From contig JAQFVV010006203.1 in the NCBI GenBank assembly GCA_028023455.1, positions 6,976,821 through 7,040,820 on the forward strand: a stretch of 64,000 nt of DNA, read 5' to 3'. Source of the DNA: Epiperipatus broadwayi. Taxonomy: Eukaryota; Onychophora; Udeonychophora; Euonychophora; Peripatidae. Positions 47,061 to 61,003 of the stretch are shown in pieces. Every line of letters begins with the position of its first letter. The stretch's first letter is position 1. The position numbers were made by a program, and so were the translations under genes. A model generated the notes under the pieces. It saw nothing but the letters and a program-made list of their open reading frames with translations. It ran no database searches and had not been told where the DNA came from.

Positions 47061-50000
47061 ACTAATTATATGTATTTAAAAAAAGCATTTGAGTATATTA
47101 AAAATATTAGTATATTGTAATTTATACTTTTGAAGAAGATTGCTAGATAATTGAAATATTGGTGAATAATGAAATTAATACTGATATAAAATTGTTGTCA
47201 TATTTTAAAAATCACATTCAAGTTGCTTAATGCTAAATAGGCAAAAAAAAAAGGTGGAATATTGATAGTGACATATCTGTAGAATATTTGATGATTTCAT
47301 TTTCTACAGCCATAATATGTATACTATTTTCTTATTTATTGATGCCAATGCAATGTCAATAAATATTCTGCAAAATAAGGGGAAATAATATTTTAGATGG
47401 TACTGATTATTGTAAATTGTTATATACAGTAAAAATAAATAAATACTCTATTGAAGCTTATTATTATGGCACGAATAATTTATGGATACCTTGCAATATT
47501 CTTAAAAGTTTATATTTTTGAATTATGAAGTTTAAAATTTTTTTTTTTTTCTTGAGACTTATTCTTTTTGAAGGACATAAAATTGTTATAATTAATAATT
47601 ACTATTTATTGATATGAAAGGGTATTATCTATGTCTTGTATATATATATTTAAAATTCTCAGCCTGAAGGGAGTTGAAGTAACTAAAGCAATGAAGGGTT
47701 AAACCAAAGAATAACTCTTGACAGTCATTAGTGATTAGCATAGTTTTGTATTGACACAATGATTTGAACATTTTTTTCTAATATCTCAATATTTAGAGCC
47801 ACATTATTAACTGTGATGAACTTTTATATCATTAAATACATAAAAACAAATCATCATCTCCTCTCCTCACTTGTGAATGTACATATGTATATTTTTATTC
47901 TATCCACTTTCAAACATAATTAATCTTTAAATTAGTTTTTTTTAAAATAATCAAGGTTTGTTCATTGTAGTTATTAATATTTTGAATAAACATGGAATCT
48001 TTTTGAAGATTTTTTTGAAAGTATTAGACATATAAAATTCATTTTTATTAATCTTTTAATTTAAATTAGAATAGAATTATTGCCAGAGTTATTTAATGTG
48101 TAGATTTTTCTTTAAAAAAGCAGCTCAACTTAATAGTTAATATAAAGTACAATAGAGGATTTTGTAAAGATTCTGACTGGAGATAGATTCACTAATAGAC
48201 CCTTCAATTCTGCCACTGTATCCATAAATTTGGCAGAGAGAAAATAGATTAGTAGTGGAGGTCATTTAATAATAATAATGAGATTAATTTTTATATAAAC
48301 AAAGTGGCCTTTAAATAATCAAGTACAAAGCTTGCAAAGCAAAAGCCTACACATAAGCCCTTCAAAGAAGACTAGTGAAGGAAAGATATTACTCATTATC
48401 AATTTCCAAATAGTGAGGTTTTTTAAAACTGTTTTTTTATTCTTTCACTATTTTTCTAAGATTAGCTTGATCTTATTTATTGGCCAGTAATTAGTTTGTT
48501 TAATTCTATGTGGAATCTAAAAAAAAATTTCAAGTTTTATCTCATTTGGTTTTGATATATCATAGTCATAGGAGGTGGGCAGTATATATATAACATGGCC
48601 CAGTGAAAAGGTGGTTAGTTCTCTCTCCAAGCCATCTAAATCATCATTTCTGAATCAATTTATGTGTTATTGTACTGATAGTCTAGTCATTCACAAAAAA
48701 TGTAAGAAGCTATTCTGCCTAGATTACAAGTTTTGTTAGAGAATGTGATAGTGTATTTCATAACTTTATAGCTCATGTTCATTGCTTTCCTTGCTATCAC
48801 AAAATCTTGCAAATTACCTGAAAACATTTTTGAGACTTATGACTTAAATGCCATACATAATTTGAATCAGTTTAAATATTTCCGTAGCAGTTTTACACAA
48901 TTTAAAATAAATTTTAATGTTAGCACATTGTTCCATTGTGGGTTAAGATACAAAACCTATAATTTAAACTCATGATCTAGATAGACTAGCACCTTAAAAT
49001 GTTTATGGTAAATTATCTAAAACTATGTCACTATGTAAAATATACATTGATTCAGAGATTGCATTGCAGGAATTTTGGAGAGAGCTCTAGTCACTAGGCA
49101 CATTTTTTTTACTAGGATACACTGTGTATATACTGTTGGTAAAATATGATCTATGAGTGTCAAATTTCCTGCACTTTCATTTTTGACACTATCTATGTGA
49201 GACAAACATTTTAATAATATCACTAATCCTTTATTAAGATAGAAATTATCATTTTTAGTTCAGACAGAACTTTTAATTCCAGATGAAGATGTATGCTGTT
49301 ATGAATGGGGCAATTAAATAATTCTGGTTCAGCATGAAATGTATCTTGGTTGTCATTTGCCTTTTTAAAATGTCTTCATTTTTAAAATGTGAGGTTTTAC
49401 TCATATATATATATACTGTATGTATCAGTGGTAAATTCTAAAAAAAGAAAAGTAAAACAATAATACCAATTTATCTTCTTTTATTTTTTTAATGTTGATT
49501 TTTTTAAAACTAAAGATAGAAAGAAATTTACTCTCACAATTCCAGATGTTTTATGTTACATGTGGTTTTTTTTTTTTTTGTTATTTTAAAGAAAATCATC
49601 TTACACATGCCCTAAATGAAAAGATACAAATGTAAATGCATTAAGTATATGATCAATTTTTATTTTTAGTCACTGCATTTGTTTTAAAATAAGTAAAAAA
49701 ATAAAACAACCCAGAAATTTAATTCCAGTTGTGTATAACATTAGTGCAAAAATGCACATATGCATAAGAAACTTTTATATTTGTTAAATTATAAATTAAA
49801 ACTATAATAAAAATAAACAGCTCTAATCTTTTATTGAAAAATCATGTCAGTGACATAACCATGTGAAGCAAACCTGCATATAGTCTTTTACGTCTCAGGT
49901 CTGTTTTGTCTTACATACATTCAATATATATATATTAAGTTAATATTAAAAAAAAGGACATTTTTTGAAATTTTGCATAGGTCCCAAAAATTCTATCCAT

Positions 50001-52439
50001 ACGTCTATTGGTAATCAATTTATCACTGACATGTACACACAGAGTTAGTTTTATGATAGCACTTATTTAGAAAAGATAATTATTTAATATAATAGAGAGT
50101 ATTATTTATGACAGATTTCAATCAGTTGTTAACATTTAAAAGTAGCATTTAATGCCTTGCTACAGAATTTGTTAAATATGAATATCACCACATTTGTAAT
50201 TTTTATTTGAATTCATCAATATTTCACTTTTTAGCTGTAAGACTAGTTTTTTTCATCTTATTTCATTACCAGAAGATGTTGAGGTCAGATCAGGGTAATG
50301 GGTAAGGCCATTGCAAATAAAAATATTCATCTTTTCATATCCATTTTTTTGAAAACATTTTCTCTCTATAAATAATAGGTTACATCATTTTGCTGAAAAT
50401 ATCTTAATAATTATATTGTTGTTGAAAGTTTTTCAATAGTTTGGGACCAAAATATATGTAAATTTTATAATTCACCACTGATGTGTCAAAAAAAAAAAAG
50501 AGTTATCATGATGAACAATAAAAGAACAATAGTCATTCATCTTTCAATTGTTATGTCTGTGTTTGAAAATTATTTGTGAATTTTCTATGCCTCTAAAAAA
50601 CTTTTTTGTATCAATTAACAAGACTTAGTTTGAAAAGTGTTCATTATTTTATGCCAATTGGATGCATGAAGATTTGTCTCTTCTACATGAACATTTTTTA
50701 GCATTTATGTCAATGATGAAGATGTATTATTAGCTCCTTTATTAAAATTTCCCAAATTTTCTATAGAATGTAGACTTTCTCGAATTTTTTAGAACGTAAT
50801 GCTATTTCACAACAATGTTCATTTGCTTCAGCATTATTTTTTGGTTGTTTTTCACAATCAAGTTTGCTATAACAATTATTTCATAGATTCAGTAGATTCT
50901 GCAAATCATTAAGCAGTTTAGAGCATCTTATTAAAATTGTATTTGAAATTTCAGTAAACTATAGTTGAAAAACAAAACATCTGCATCAAACTTGACATCA
51001 CTTTTTTTTTTTTAATATTGATATGTTTGCCTACTCACTTGAAAAATATATATAAAAAATTAACATTCTTTTTTTATAAATACACCTATACATTTGAAGA
51101 TAGTCGGAATAATGTCATTAATATAAAAATTATTTTAAAATTTATTGTGGTAAATAAACATAACTCAATACATTTTTATTTTAATTAAATAGGCTACTAC
51201 AATTCTGTCAGATTTCAGCAATTCATAATAAAGCAAAGTTTCTCAAGCACTTTAGTGATAAATAAATCATTAAGATTAGAGATGAATATATTTCAAACGT
51301 TAATAAAGTGAGGAAAAAAAAAACTGTTGCTAGTTATTGGAAAACCTTGCAGTGCAGATGTTACTGTATTCGTCTGCCATGCTGATAACCTGGGTAATAC
51401 TCTGGCTTTTTTTTTTTTTTTAGATAATAGAGGATTCTCAAACAATTTTACTTTTTTTTTCAAATTATCTTTTCATAGCCAATTTAATTATTCAATATTG
51501 ATTATTAAGTTTACTTTTAGCTATTTTTTGCTTAAAAGATTTCAAGATGATTTGATTAGTCAGACAAAGCTTGCATTCATGATGAAACAAAAACATGCAG
51601 TGTCAGATGCCTATGACCAGTTAATAATCCATGGATAACTTAGTGATGATCACTCTTTATTGATGTATGGATTACTTTTATGCTATCAATAGATTTCACA
51701 ATCTTTTATTTTAGCAAAAAAATACATTTTTCTAAAATCAAATAAATGGTTACAAAGATTAAAAAACAAAGGATTTCAACGTGAATGTAAAAATAACATC
51801 ATGATTGACCGATAAGTTGATTTGAGAGATTAAATACCCATTTTCCTGTTATTAATAAAATTATTAAGGCTTATGGGATAAATGAGTTATGGATATCTTG
51901 TATATAGACAAATAGTAAAACACTTTTTTATATATTTATATTCATGCAACTTTTGTTTTTATATTTATGCTAATCATTTCAATTGTAATGTCAATCTTCT
52001 TAAGTGCTTATTTTATTAAAAAAAGAGAAGCTCTAATGAAGACTGTTGTTACAGTTGAAATATATTGAAGGCCTTACACATGAGGGGTCAGAATGACTTA
52101 CGGTCAACATGGGTATGATGATAAAATTGGCGAACAAGAGCTTTGAACATGTATCATTAGATTTTCAATGACATGGGTGGCTGAAGTGTTGGAGGGTGAA
52201 GAAGATTGAAGGCTCTCCAATTAAAGTTTGAAGATTTGCTATTTTAATATAAATTGAGCAATGATTATATATGTGTGTGAGATAATGATCTGGATCAACT
52301 GATGAGTGCTGGTTCAGCACAAAATACATACATCGGAGATCATTTATCTTTTTCATATAAATGTGTCAAGTATATTGGTTGTATAAGATGGAGTGGATGA
52401 TTGAAGGGAGCTTGAAAGTCCAGGTTCAAATCCCCTCTA
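47061..52439. other. AT-rich intron-like stretch, nothing recognised
   Basis: Several short open frames (for example 48775-48975 + and 51327-51638 +, 103 codons) match no family I know. Homopolymer and TA runs are frequent. A perfect B-box word at 52423-52433 lacks an A box. Confidence 0.35.
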
Positions 52440-54109
52440 TATTTAGCTTAAGTATATGTACTATACTTGTATTTAAATATTGTTATATATATTGAATATA
52501 ACTAATTCAAAAACAAACTCAGAGAAGTAGATCTTTTTTGTTGTTGTATATATGTGATATGTATGAAATAAATGAATTATTAAAAAAACAACAACTTTGA
52601 GATTTATTATGATTATCTAAAATTACATTCAAATAATGCCTAAAATGTTCCCCAAAGAGAATTTTTTTAAATATATCATTCCTGTTTATTATGAACCAGA
52701 TATTTAAATACAATAATATTTTTCTAGAGTTGTTGATGACTGATCAATAATATATCAAAAATAATTTATAGGAACAACTTTTTGGGAAAACTGGCTAGCT
52801 TTACTTGAAGATTTTGATGCAAAAATTCTCTAAAACAACTTTCTTAGCATTATACATTTATTTGGAGAAAAAGTGTTCACATTCATTTTCTAGATATACA
52901 ATTAAATATTAACATGAAAAATATTACTGATACACTCAAGTCTAACTCTTTGTCATTGTTTTCTAATCTTTTATATTCCTCCATAAGATATTCAGAAGAC
53001 AAGTTGTGTCACAGAAAGTGTATTAAAGACTTTTAAATAAATCAGACTGGCACTAATCAAATATATATATATTCACTGCCTAAGACACACCCCAAATCAA
53101 GATTTCCTTTCTGAATTTCTCAAACAAAAATCCTTCAGATACTCAAATAAATGGGCTTCTTATAGGGATCCCCCAAACATAATTTTCAGATTCATTAGTA
53201 AAACCTATTCTTCCTAGATATTACTACATTCTTATTAGCAGATTTAGAACCACTTACTGGATTTTCATTAGTGGATTTAAGTCCAGCTACTTTTGCTGTG
53301 TTTATCTGCTACCAAAATAGAATTTAATAGCTACTGACTTATATGTAGTTATGAATCAAATACAAACTATTAATATATGATGTCAAAATTGAAAGATTTA
53401 GTAAAGGCATTAATGAATCTATTTCCACACCTCTATAGTTTATAAGTATAATATTTGTTAATAGATATTTGCCAAAAAAAAAAAAATTCTCACACTAAAT
53501 AAATAATTTTAAAACGCCTGCATAAGATATAGTTTTTTTAAAATATTTTTAATGAAAATTGAAACACTCATAGTAACGAGTTTTTTTTTTGTCAATTAAT
53601 GAAATTGGATTAAATTATAAAGTTTGAGAAAAAAAAAAATTGTTATCTTTTTAACATCATGATGGATGACTTTGTTTTTACTGTTTTTATTTAAACTGAA
53701 GAATGCTATAAATCATTTAAAGAGATAATTTTCTTTTAAATTCTAATTGAAATAAATTAAACTTCAAATAATAAGTATGAAAAATAGTATTTAAAAAGTA
53801 TATAATGAGTTTAATCTTTATATAATTTCATGAGTTTGAATGACCTATGACTCACAATTTTTCATATAATTACCATAAGCATCATTACAATTTAAAATGA
53901 AAATATTATTATTGCATTAATTTTAATCTAGGAATTTTTTTATCACATGAAATTCAAAAACTAGAAATAAATTAAGCTGGATTCCAGTCTATAGGCCATA
54001 AAATCTGGAGTCTGTCAATCTATCTCTTCTTCACACTGAGCATGTTAATTTTAATTATTTTATCTATTAATATTCATGTGTTTACATTTATTTTTAAAGA
54101 ACATTACAG
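52440..54109. other. AT-rich intron-like stretch, nothing recognised
   Basis: About 53080-53330 is less A/T-biased but has stops in all frames; it might belong to the LINE relic that follows, though I could not identify an RT. Confidence 0.35.
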
Positions 54110-54650
54110 TCTTGAAATATGTATTTTTTGTTAGTCAAAATATAATCCAATTTTTCTGAACTTTCATTTGGCTGCTTCCATGTCCATTTCTATTTAGCAT
54201 TTTATTCAAAGAAAAATATTATTCAGGTTTTTCTGCAAACTTTTCAAGTCTGTCTCCTTTTTATTTCCATCACTATAACCAAATTACTCACTGCACTTTC
54301 ATCTTCTAATTGTTTACCAATTCTAACATTAATGTCTCATATGGCAATTTTAAAATACTGAATGTTCTGATAAAAGCCCTTTTTACATGCACATAAAAAT
54401 CTTCTACTTCATCACAATAAGAATTTATTGGAGCACAAAACCTGAACTATCTGCAGTTGATATGTTCTACTAAGTTGATAACTAATTTTGCACCCTGTTT
54501 TATAGCTTATCAATCCCTATAATGTTGTTCTTCCACTTTTATTGATAATGAATCCAGCTCCACTTATGCTTCCAATATTTTTGCATTAGTAATAAAAATA
54601 CATGCTCATCTCTTTACCTTTTCTTCTAACTTCACAAAGTCCAACAATGT
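54110..54650 (-). pseudogene. LINE (RTE-like) endonuclease remnant
   Basis: Minus-strand frames give, in order from 54650 downward, DIVGLCEVRRKGK, GAGFIINK (compare GVGFLINK), APINSYCDEVEDFY (compare YAPTxxxxDEVxxFY), and WTWKQPN...KLDYILTNKKYIFQD (compare WTWxSPDGxxxxEIDYILxxxRxIVxD). These are the ordered blocks of an APE-type endonuclease of non-LTR elements, the kind often annotated 'craniofacial development protein 2-like'. Stops and frameshifts are many. The segment with the catalytic SDH motif would lie past about 54110 and is not recognised. No reverse transcriptase or 3' end was found, so this is a fragment or heavily decayed. Confidence 0.75.
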
Positions 54651-56661
54651 CTTATTTAATATTAGACATTTCTTCAAATGAGAACAATATTCATTCACTT
54701 GAAAATAATCTGCAGTTGTAAGTATCTAAATAAAAAAATCATCATCAAATATTAGCTTGGACCCACAGTCAGATTTTTAGCACCCTCTGTCTGTCTTAGG
54801 CCATCAGTTGCTGTCTTAACTATCAATTTTACACTCTTCCATGTAAATAAGGGCCATAACTTAGTTTTGTTTATCATAATTGTAAATATCTACTTTAAGA
54901 AAAAGAATCTTATTCATACTTTAAAAAAAAGAATCTTATTCATACACCCATTCAATCTACCTTCAAGAAAATTTAACTGATATTTCAGTTAAGAATTATC
55001 AGGCATTAGAAAAAAAAAACCCGTAGTGTTTCTTGATTTTAAACTCAGAGGTAAAAAATTCAATAAATTCACTATACTGACTATGTATATTGGTGAGTAG
55101 CCACCCATATTTTATACTATATAAATAATCATTTATTAATAATAATTGCAACAACAAGAACATATGAAGTTGGACTTTAGGAATGTCTTTTATATTCTAA
55201 CATAACTGGTGATGCAGAACAACTGTCATATAATAAAGTATTATAGTTGTTAATAATAGTCAAATATTAGTTTGAGATTTGCATTATAGCATGCAGATAT
55301 GTTTTCTGTTGGTGGGGGGAGGGGTTACAAGTATGGAACATTACTGATGAGTATATTATAAAAATATTTATAATTAAATATTTATATTTTTATTATTCCT
55401 AATTAATCATATTAGCTCATGGATTTATAAAGCTAAATTGAAAGTTGCTATTTGTATCCTGCCCACTTTGAGTTCAATGTATCATATTGTTAAATTTAGA
55501 CAGCTCCATAGCCATTAATGTAGTGGACATATAGCATTTTGCTATATTGTATATTTCCACAGCAGATGTATGGCATTTGATTTATACTATAAATTAAGCT
55601 GGCTAAAATGCACCAAATATGCACACCTGACAACCTTGCATAAATAATAAGTAGTGGGTATGTTCTAAGTGATATCATTCACAGGTGAATTCTGATTGAT
55701 TTTGTGATTGATGCATATTTAAAATTTCTGTGTTTTCCACTGCAATTTTCTTAATAATCTATAATGCTATTAAATTTATATATGTTCTATAATGTAATTT
55801 TTAACTGACCTGCGAATGGTCATAAATGTCATGCTTAATCGCTATTTAAGTACAATATATATATATTGTAAGCAAAATATTAACTTTTTGATTTACTGTG
55901 ATTTTACTTATTACTTTTTCATGTTATAGATGAAATAAAAAAAATCATTAGTCTATAATATAATTATTATTCTATAAATTTATTGCATTAGATTTTTAAT
56001 AATGTCTGCAAAAACAAAAAATTCAATTTGTAAATTTCCAGAAATGTTATCAGGAGTTTCAATATATAAAGAAAACAAAAAATTGAAGGAAATGCTCAAT
56101 CTGAAATATAACAATGGAAATTTTTTCACAACATGCAGAAGAAAATGAGGTATATTAAAGTACAATCAATCTGGAAAGTTTCTACAAAACTGATTTTTTT
56201 TTTTACTGTAAAAATGAATTTAGAGTAAAATGAATTGACAACTGCAGAAACTATTTTCCGGTTCCACCCTTTCTTACAACCATAGTTTTCTCTTTCTGAA
56301 TTAGACTTCAAAAATGATTCAAAAATTATTTGAACAAAAATTTTTTTGTACCTTGACAAAAATAGAAGTAGTTGTCAAATTTTTTTTTAGAATCATACAC
56401 AATGAAATGTCAAATTTGAATTGCAGGATGTTAGATACATATCTATATTTTCTAATGCATCCAGTCATAAGGACATAAAACTGTTTCTCTTGCTCATTCA
56501 TTTTTTTGAATCTGAAACCAATATGAAAATAAAAATTCCGGATTTTTATGTCACCATTGAGAAAAATTTCTGAACTTGTTTTCAGTTCATTTCACAAATC
56601 GTTAAAAATATAATTTATTGAAAAAATCAGTTATGTATTATTTAAATATTATAATTTCTCT
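54651..56661. other. AT-rich stretch, nothing recognised
   Basis: The first 200 bp may be LINE 5' sequence (minus strand). A 19-bp word (AAAAAAAGAATCTTATTCA) is repeated in tandem near 54900-54945. Otherwise short random frames only. Confidence 0.35.
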
Positions 56662-56945
56662 CAGTGTAAACCAGAGTAATCAATAGATGCAGGAAGGTGT
56701 GTGCAAAAAATCCCAATCTAGGTGCAGTGCTCTCAGATCCAAGGCTCCTCACTGATGAAAGCCACAAGCTAGAAACTATTCTGGGGATATTGGATGAATA
56801 GGCATAGATAGGGATTTTATACACAAACCTTCCTGCAACCATTGATTACTCTGGCTTGCATTGAGTAGTGCTACTATATAGAGAGTTTTGCCTTTGTGAA
56901 AAACAGCTTGTGTAAGCATAAAAAATGGAGATCATGTGATACTTC
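56662..56945 (+). mobile_element. Foldback hairpin element, copy E
   Basis: The left arm 56662-56727 (CAGTGTAAACCAGAGTAATC...) is the inverse of part of the right arm 56805-56865. Between them comes the CTCAGATCCAAGGCTCCTCA.../CCACAAGCTAGAAAC block in the right-arm sense, then the GTTTTGCCTTTGTGAAAAAC block and the tail CAGCTTGTGTAAGCATAAAA. The 5' end is shorter than in copies A and B. No clear target duplication is seen. Confidence 0.75.
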
Positions 56946-56965
56946 TTATTCCTTTACACATTAAT

Positions 56966-57676
56966 TTGTTTATACCATTTACACATTTTCTTTAATCACT
57001 TTACAATGCAATAAAATAAAATGTATTATTTGATATTATCTTATGATTTTGATTGACCAACAATCCATTCATGTATATATGCCTATACAATTAATACATA
57101 TTTATACATAAATAGATAAAATTATATAACACATTGTATTTAATATTTTATGTTATAGATTTTACACAATACAATATTTTAATGAACCTAGTTATTATAT
57201 ATCTTTATACATTTTTAATAATTTTAAAAATATTGACCTTCGTGTTTTTTTCTTATTTTTGTTTGATTTTTTGTGTATAAATTGTTTTATATTTTTAATA
57301 TATATATTTTTTTCTTTATTTTACATTAATATAACTTTTAAACTGTTTAATAATCTAATTTTTTATTATCATTTTAAAAATAATATAAATGTAAAATAAT
57401 AAAAAAAAAATGTATTAACAATATAAAAGAATTTATAGAAAAGAAATTGGACATAAATTAGAATAAAAAACAAAGAAGATTAATATTTATAAAATTGTTA
57501 AAAATGTCTAAAGATGTATAATGTTTTATATATATGTATTAATTATACAGGCACATACATCGTTATGGTGAAGACTGTTGGTTAGTCAAAACTGTAAGAA
57601 AATATCAAATACTGAACTTTACTTGATTGAATTGTAAAAAAGTCATTAAAGAAAGCGTATAAATGGTATCACATTG
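56966..57676. mobile_element. About 0.7-kb element with 46-bp terminal inverted repeats
   Basis: 56966-57013 is the inverse of 57631-57676 with several mismatches (core CTTTAATCACTTTACAATG). The interior is featureless A/T-rich DNA. It shares its ends with the elements at 41233 and 58329, so all three are one non-autonomous family. Confidence 0.7.
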
Positions 57677-58328
57677 TTTAAATATTATTAATGCTACTTC
57701 TGAAGCATTGCACAAACAGGTATCAACGATATCTTAAAATTGAATAATAGTATAGAGCAAAAAGTCATAGAGTTCGTTGTGCAACATACATAATGCACAA
57801 CTAAATTCAGACTAACTGATGTTTTATTTATATATTTTGAAAATATAATTGTAAAAAATTTGCAGTCTTTTATATATATACTATTAAAATAGAATCAAAA
57901 AATTTTTCTTGACTGCAAATGTAGAATATTACAAAATCTTAGGACATAATAAAACTAGATGTGTTGCTCTGGTGCCAGCTATTGAAAGCATATTGAAATT
58001 GTATATTCCTTTGAAATTATTATATATTTTTATCTAACAAAAAATATTCACTCATTATAGATTTTTTTTTTTTTTAATGATTGGAATTATGGCTAAAATT
58101 TGTGGCAGTGAGGCCTCTATATTTCATAATGTTATTACAAATGTTGAAAGAAACACAAATACAATTGTGGAACTAATGAATTCATTAAAAACAAAGTACA
58201 TGAAAAGATCAGAGAATGATTATATGCCAATAGTAATTAGAAATTATTTACAAGCCCAGATAAAAATTGTATTGTTAATAAAAATTAATTTATAGCCATA
58301 TCTTTCTTATTGCATTGCCACATTCATA
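57677..58328. other. AT-rich stretch, nothing recognised
   Basis: The 72-codon frame 58077-58295 (+) matches no known family. Nothing else. Confidence 0.35.
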
Positions 58329-58504
58329 TAATATTAATATCATTTACATTCTTCATTACTTTTACAATGCTTTGTATAATTTTAAGATTTAAAAATAGAA
58401 GTAGAAGTTAGGAAGATTGCTAGGGCAATTGAAACTGTCCATAGTGGGTTGTAATTATATGAAGCTTGTAAAAGTAATAAAGAACATAAATGTTATTAAT
58501 ATTA
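58329..58504. mobile_element. 176-bp hairpin MITE
   Basis: 58329-58373 pairs with 58462-58504 (core CATTACTTTTACAATG / CTTGTAAAAGTAAT), leaving an 88-bp centre. The ends resemble those of 56966-57676. Confidence 0.75.
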
Positions 58505-59289
58505 TAAAAATTAATTTACATAAAAATTTCTTTGGTAAATGTCTTTAGTATCTCTAATATTTAAAATTGTGGTCATCAAAATTTGCAGAAATGCACAAGT
58601 TTCATTGATTTAAAATCAGATCCTTGATGAATTGGAATAATACAAAAAAACAAAAAAATCTTATGAAAAAATTCTTTTTTTCCAAATCGTACCATGAAAA
58701 AAAAGATTTTTGATGAAAAATTTTATTTAAGGAAGTATGTTAGTGATGAAAAGATATTAATTTGGAATGTGAAAATTTTTTTTTCCAATATTAGATGGGC
58801 ATTTTGCTCGCTGTATACCCAGCAAATGTGCTGCTATTGAAAGGATTGAAACTTAGTGAACAAATTATGAACCACAGAGAAAACCTAGTTTAATATTAAT
58901 ACAATAAAGGTAGCATTAATTATAATTTTGCTGCCAATTATGAAGAATTTTTAAAGAAATATCAACCAGAAATTATTTAATAAGAAAAATTAATTAGATG
59001 AAAAATATTTATATAATATTATAATAATTAAATATAGATATTGATTTTAGTTTTATTATATAATTTAACTAATAATTAAACTTTTTATTTTATAAAATTG
59101 ATAAAATATTTTTTTCCCAAATGCTTGATACCCATGTTTCTTTTGTTAGTTATTAAATATAAGACAATGATCAAGTTTTCATAATTCTAAAATTAAGATA
59201 TTTGAATCATTATTAGTGTAATTGGACCTATATTATTTCATTCTTATCCAGCATTGAGGTTTCTATGATCTGGTCACTTTGCATTAATA
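58505..59289. other. AT-rich stretch, nothing recognised
   Basis: A/T-rich 5' flank of the LTR element; no gene or repeat recognised. Confidence 0.4.
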
Positions 59290-59294
59290 CATAG

Positions 59295-59892
59295 TGTCAT
59301 GTTTTGTATAAAAATGTACATGGAAATTCAACTATAAGTTTTGTACTCCAGAAAAAATAAAGAAAATATATTAGAAAAATATATTTTAGATCGATAACCG
59401 GTAAGGATTTAATTAGTGATTAAATTTGTGTGGAGAATATTTATAATTGCCAAGAAATATTTAAAACTTAATGGGAAATGCAAGACTGATAACGATCAAA
59501 AATGAAGCCTGGATTGCCCAAGGCCAAAAGGTGGATATAAATAGTTTGAACAATGAAGTGTGTGATTCTCATCTCCAGTGAATTTACCAAGTGAACAGGT
59601 GCTGAGAGATTTTAAGTGATAATAGCTGAAAGAAACTTAAGTGGCAGTGCAGTGCTCTAATGTGAAGCCAATGTGTTCACAAGCAGCAGCAGAACCGAGC
59701 CAAAGAGTTTGGGAAAATGTGCAGAAGTTGATAATAGTGAAGTGCATCATAGGAAGTGAACCAAAAGTGAACTATATATACATTGTGTGCAGTGATAACT
59801 TTTTGCTATTAATTATTTTTCATTTCTTTGTGATTATTATTTATTGTTTTATTTGTCATTATTCTTAGTGCTTGCATTTCAAATACACAACA
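59295..59892 (+). repeat. 5' LTR (598 bp)
   Basis: TG...CA ends. It aligns with the 3' LTR (61464-62978) apart from insertions in the latter. A TATAAATA box at 59536-59543 could be the element promoter. The purine-rich stretch AGCAGCAGCAGAACC lies at about 59684-59698. Confidence 0.9.
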
Positions 59893-59895
59893 AGT

Positions 59896-59905
59896 TGGCG
59901 CAGTC
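59896..59905 (+). promoter_or_regulatory. Primer binding site (tRNA-Ser type)
   Basis: TGGCGCAGTC begins three bases after the 5' LTR. TGG complements the CCA tail, and CGCAGTC fits the 3' end of a serine tRNA of the kind used by several insect gypsy elements. Confidence 0.8.
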
Positions 59906-59923
59906 ATCATCTCAAAACTGAGA

Positions 59924-60730
59924 ATGGCGAATAAGTAAAATGTTAACAATGTAAGGAATAGTGAAAATGTTGCCAGGTCAATCGGTAATAATGGAATTTG
60001 ATGTGACTAATGCAAGTCATTGGCAATAATGGAATTCGATGAGACTAATGCAAGTCATTGGCTGTGGTATGTCACACAGTTGGAAAATTTCTTCTTATTA
60101 AACAGAATCAAAGATAATAAAAGATAACTGTTTAATGTGTATGTTGGGATTAAGTATCATTGACATTATAAGCAAGTATTTTGACATATCCATAGCAGAA
60201 GGAACAGTGTGTGAAGAAATAATCAACATGCTGAATGAACGTTTTAATCCCAGGTCATCGAGATGTATTGCCAGATTAGCTTTAAGAAACAGGAGGCAGT
60301 GGAAAGGTGAATCATGAAACAGTATGGAATCACATTAAAAGAACTGTCTAAAGAGTGTGGATATGGTGTTTGTAGACAAAATTCTGTTAGATCAATTAAT
60401 CTGGGGCATATCAGAAAACAGACTCCAACAAGACCTGCTTTCTGATCCAGAATTAAAGTTCAAAGAAGCCATTTAAAGGGAGTGGCCCAACAAGCGGCAC
60501 TTTTTGATAATGGAAATTACAGCAAAACAACAGTATACAAGATGGAGCATGAAACAGAAATTAAAAATAATTTCTGTGCAAACAAAGATTTTAGAAAAGA
60601 ATAAAGTGTTTTTGTTGGTGGAAAATTGTGATATTTCAAAAAGGACTATAGATTTAAAGACGGACGATGTCATATCTGTAAATGGAAAGGTCACCTAGCA
60701 TGAACATGTAGAGAATCACCAGAAAGTGAT
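59924..60730 (+). pseudogene. Decayed gag (capsid + CCHC zinc knuckle)
   Basis: The first ATG at 59924 is closed after four codons. Capsid-like blocks follow in changing frames: WLWYVTQLENFFLLNRI (about 60058-60110), IINMLNERFNPRSS (within 60135-60317), and LLDQLIWGISENRLQQDLL (about 60385-60443), matching the gypsy Gag pattern 'W...LxxFF', 'L..xFNPxxx', 'RDxxxxGIxDxxxQxxLL'. A zinc knuckle C-x2-C-x4-H-x4-C is visible at 60668-60709 with an in-frame TGA inside it. A 38-bp tandem duplication (59987-60024, 60025-60062) adds a further frameshift. Not functional as it stands. Confidence 0.8.
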
Positions 60731-61003
60731 AGTTAAGAAAGACATTCTAATCCAGGCACAAATGATAGAATGTATAGCATTAACTATATATCAGCTAAGA
60801 GGCAGAGCATTGCCTTGAGGGATAGGACCAACTCGCAAGATGACACCCCAAACATAGGATCAGAAAACAGAATAATGTTAAATCATATCAAATAGAGATA
60901 ACTGAATTACAAACAGAAAATAAGAATTAAAAAAAAACTGAATAGTTGTCAGATACAATTACAATGCCAAAACCATCGTGTGAATGAAAGACGAAAATAA
61001 TAT

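Noticed and set aside
51327-51638. 103-codon plus-strand frame
   Set aside because: Contains Phe-rich tracts from poly-T runs and no family resemblance; probably chance.
52423-52433. Perfect B-box word GGTTCAAATCC
   Set aside because: No A box at the right distance and no cloverleaf arms; a single 11-bp match is weak.
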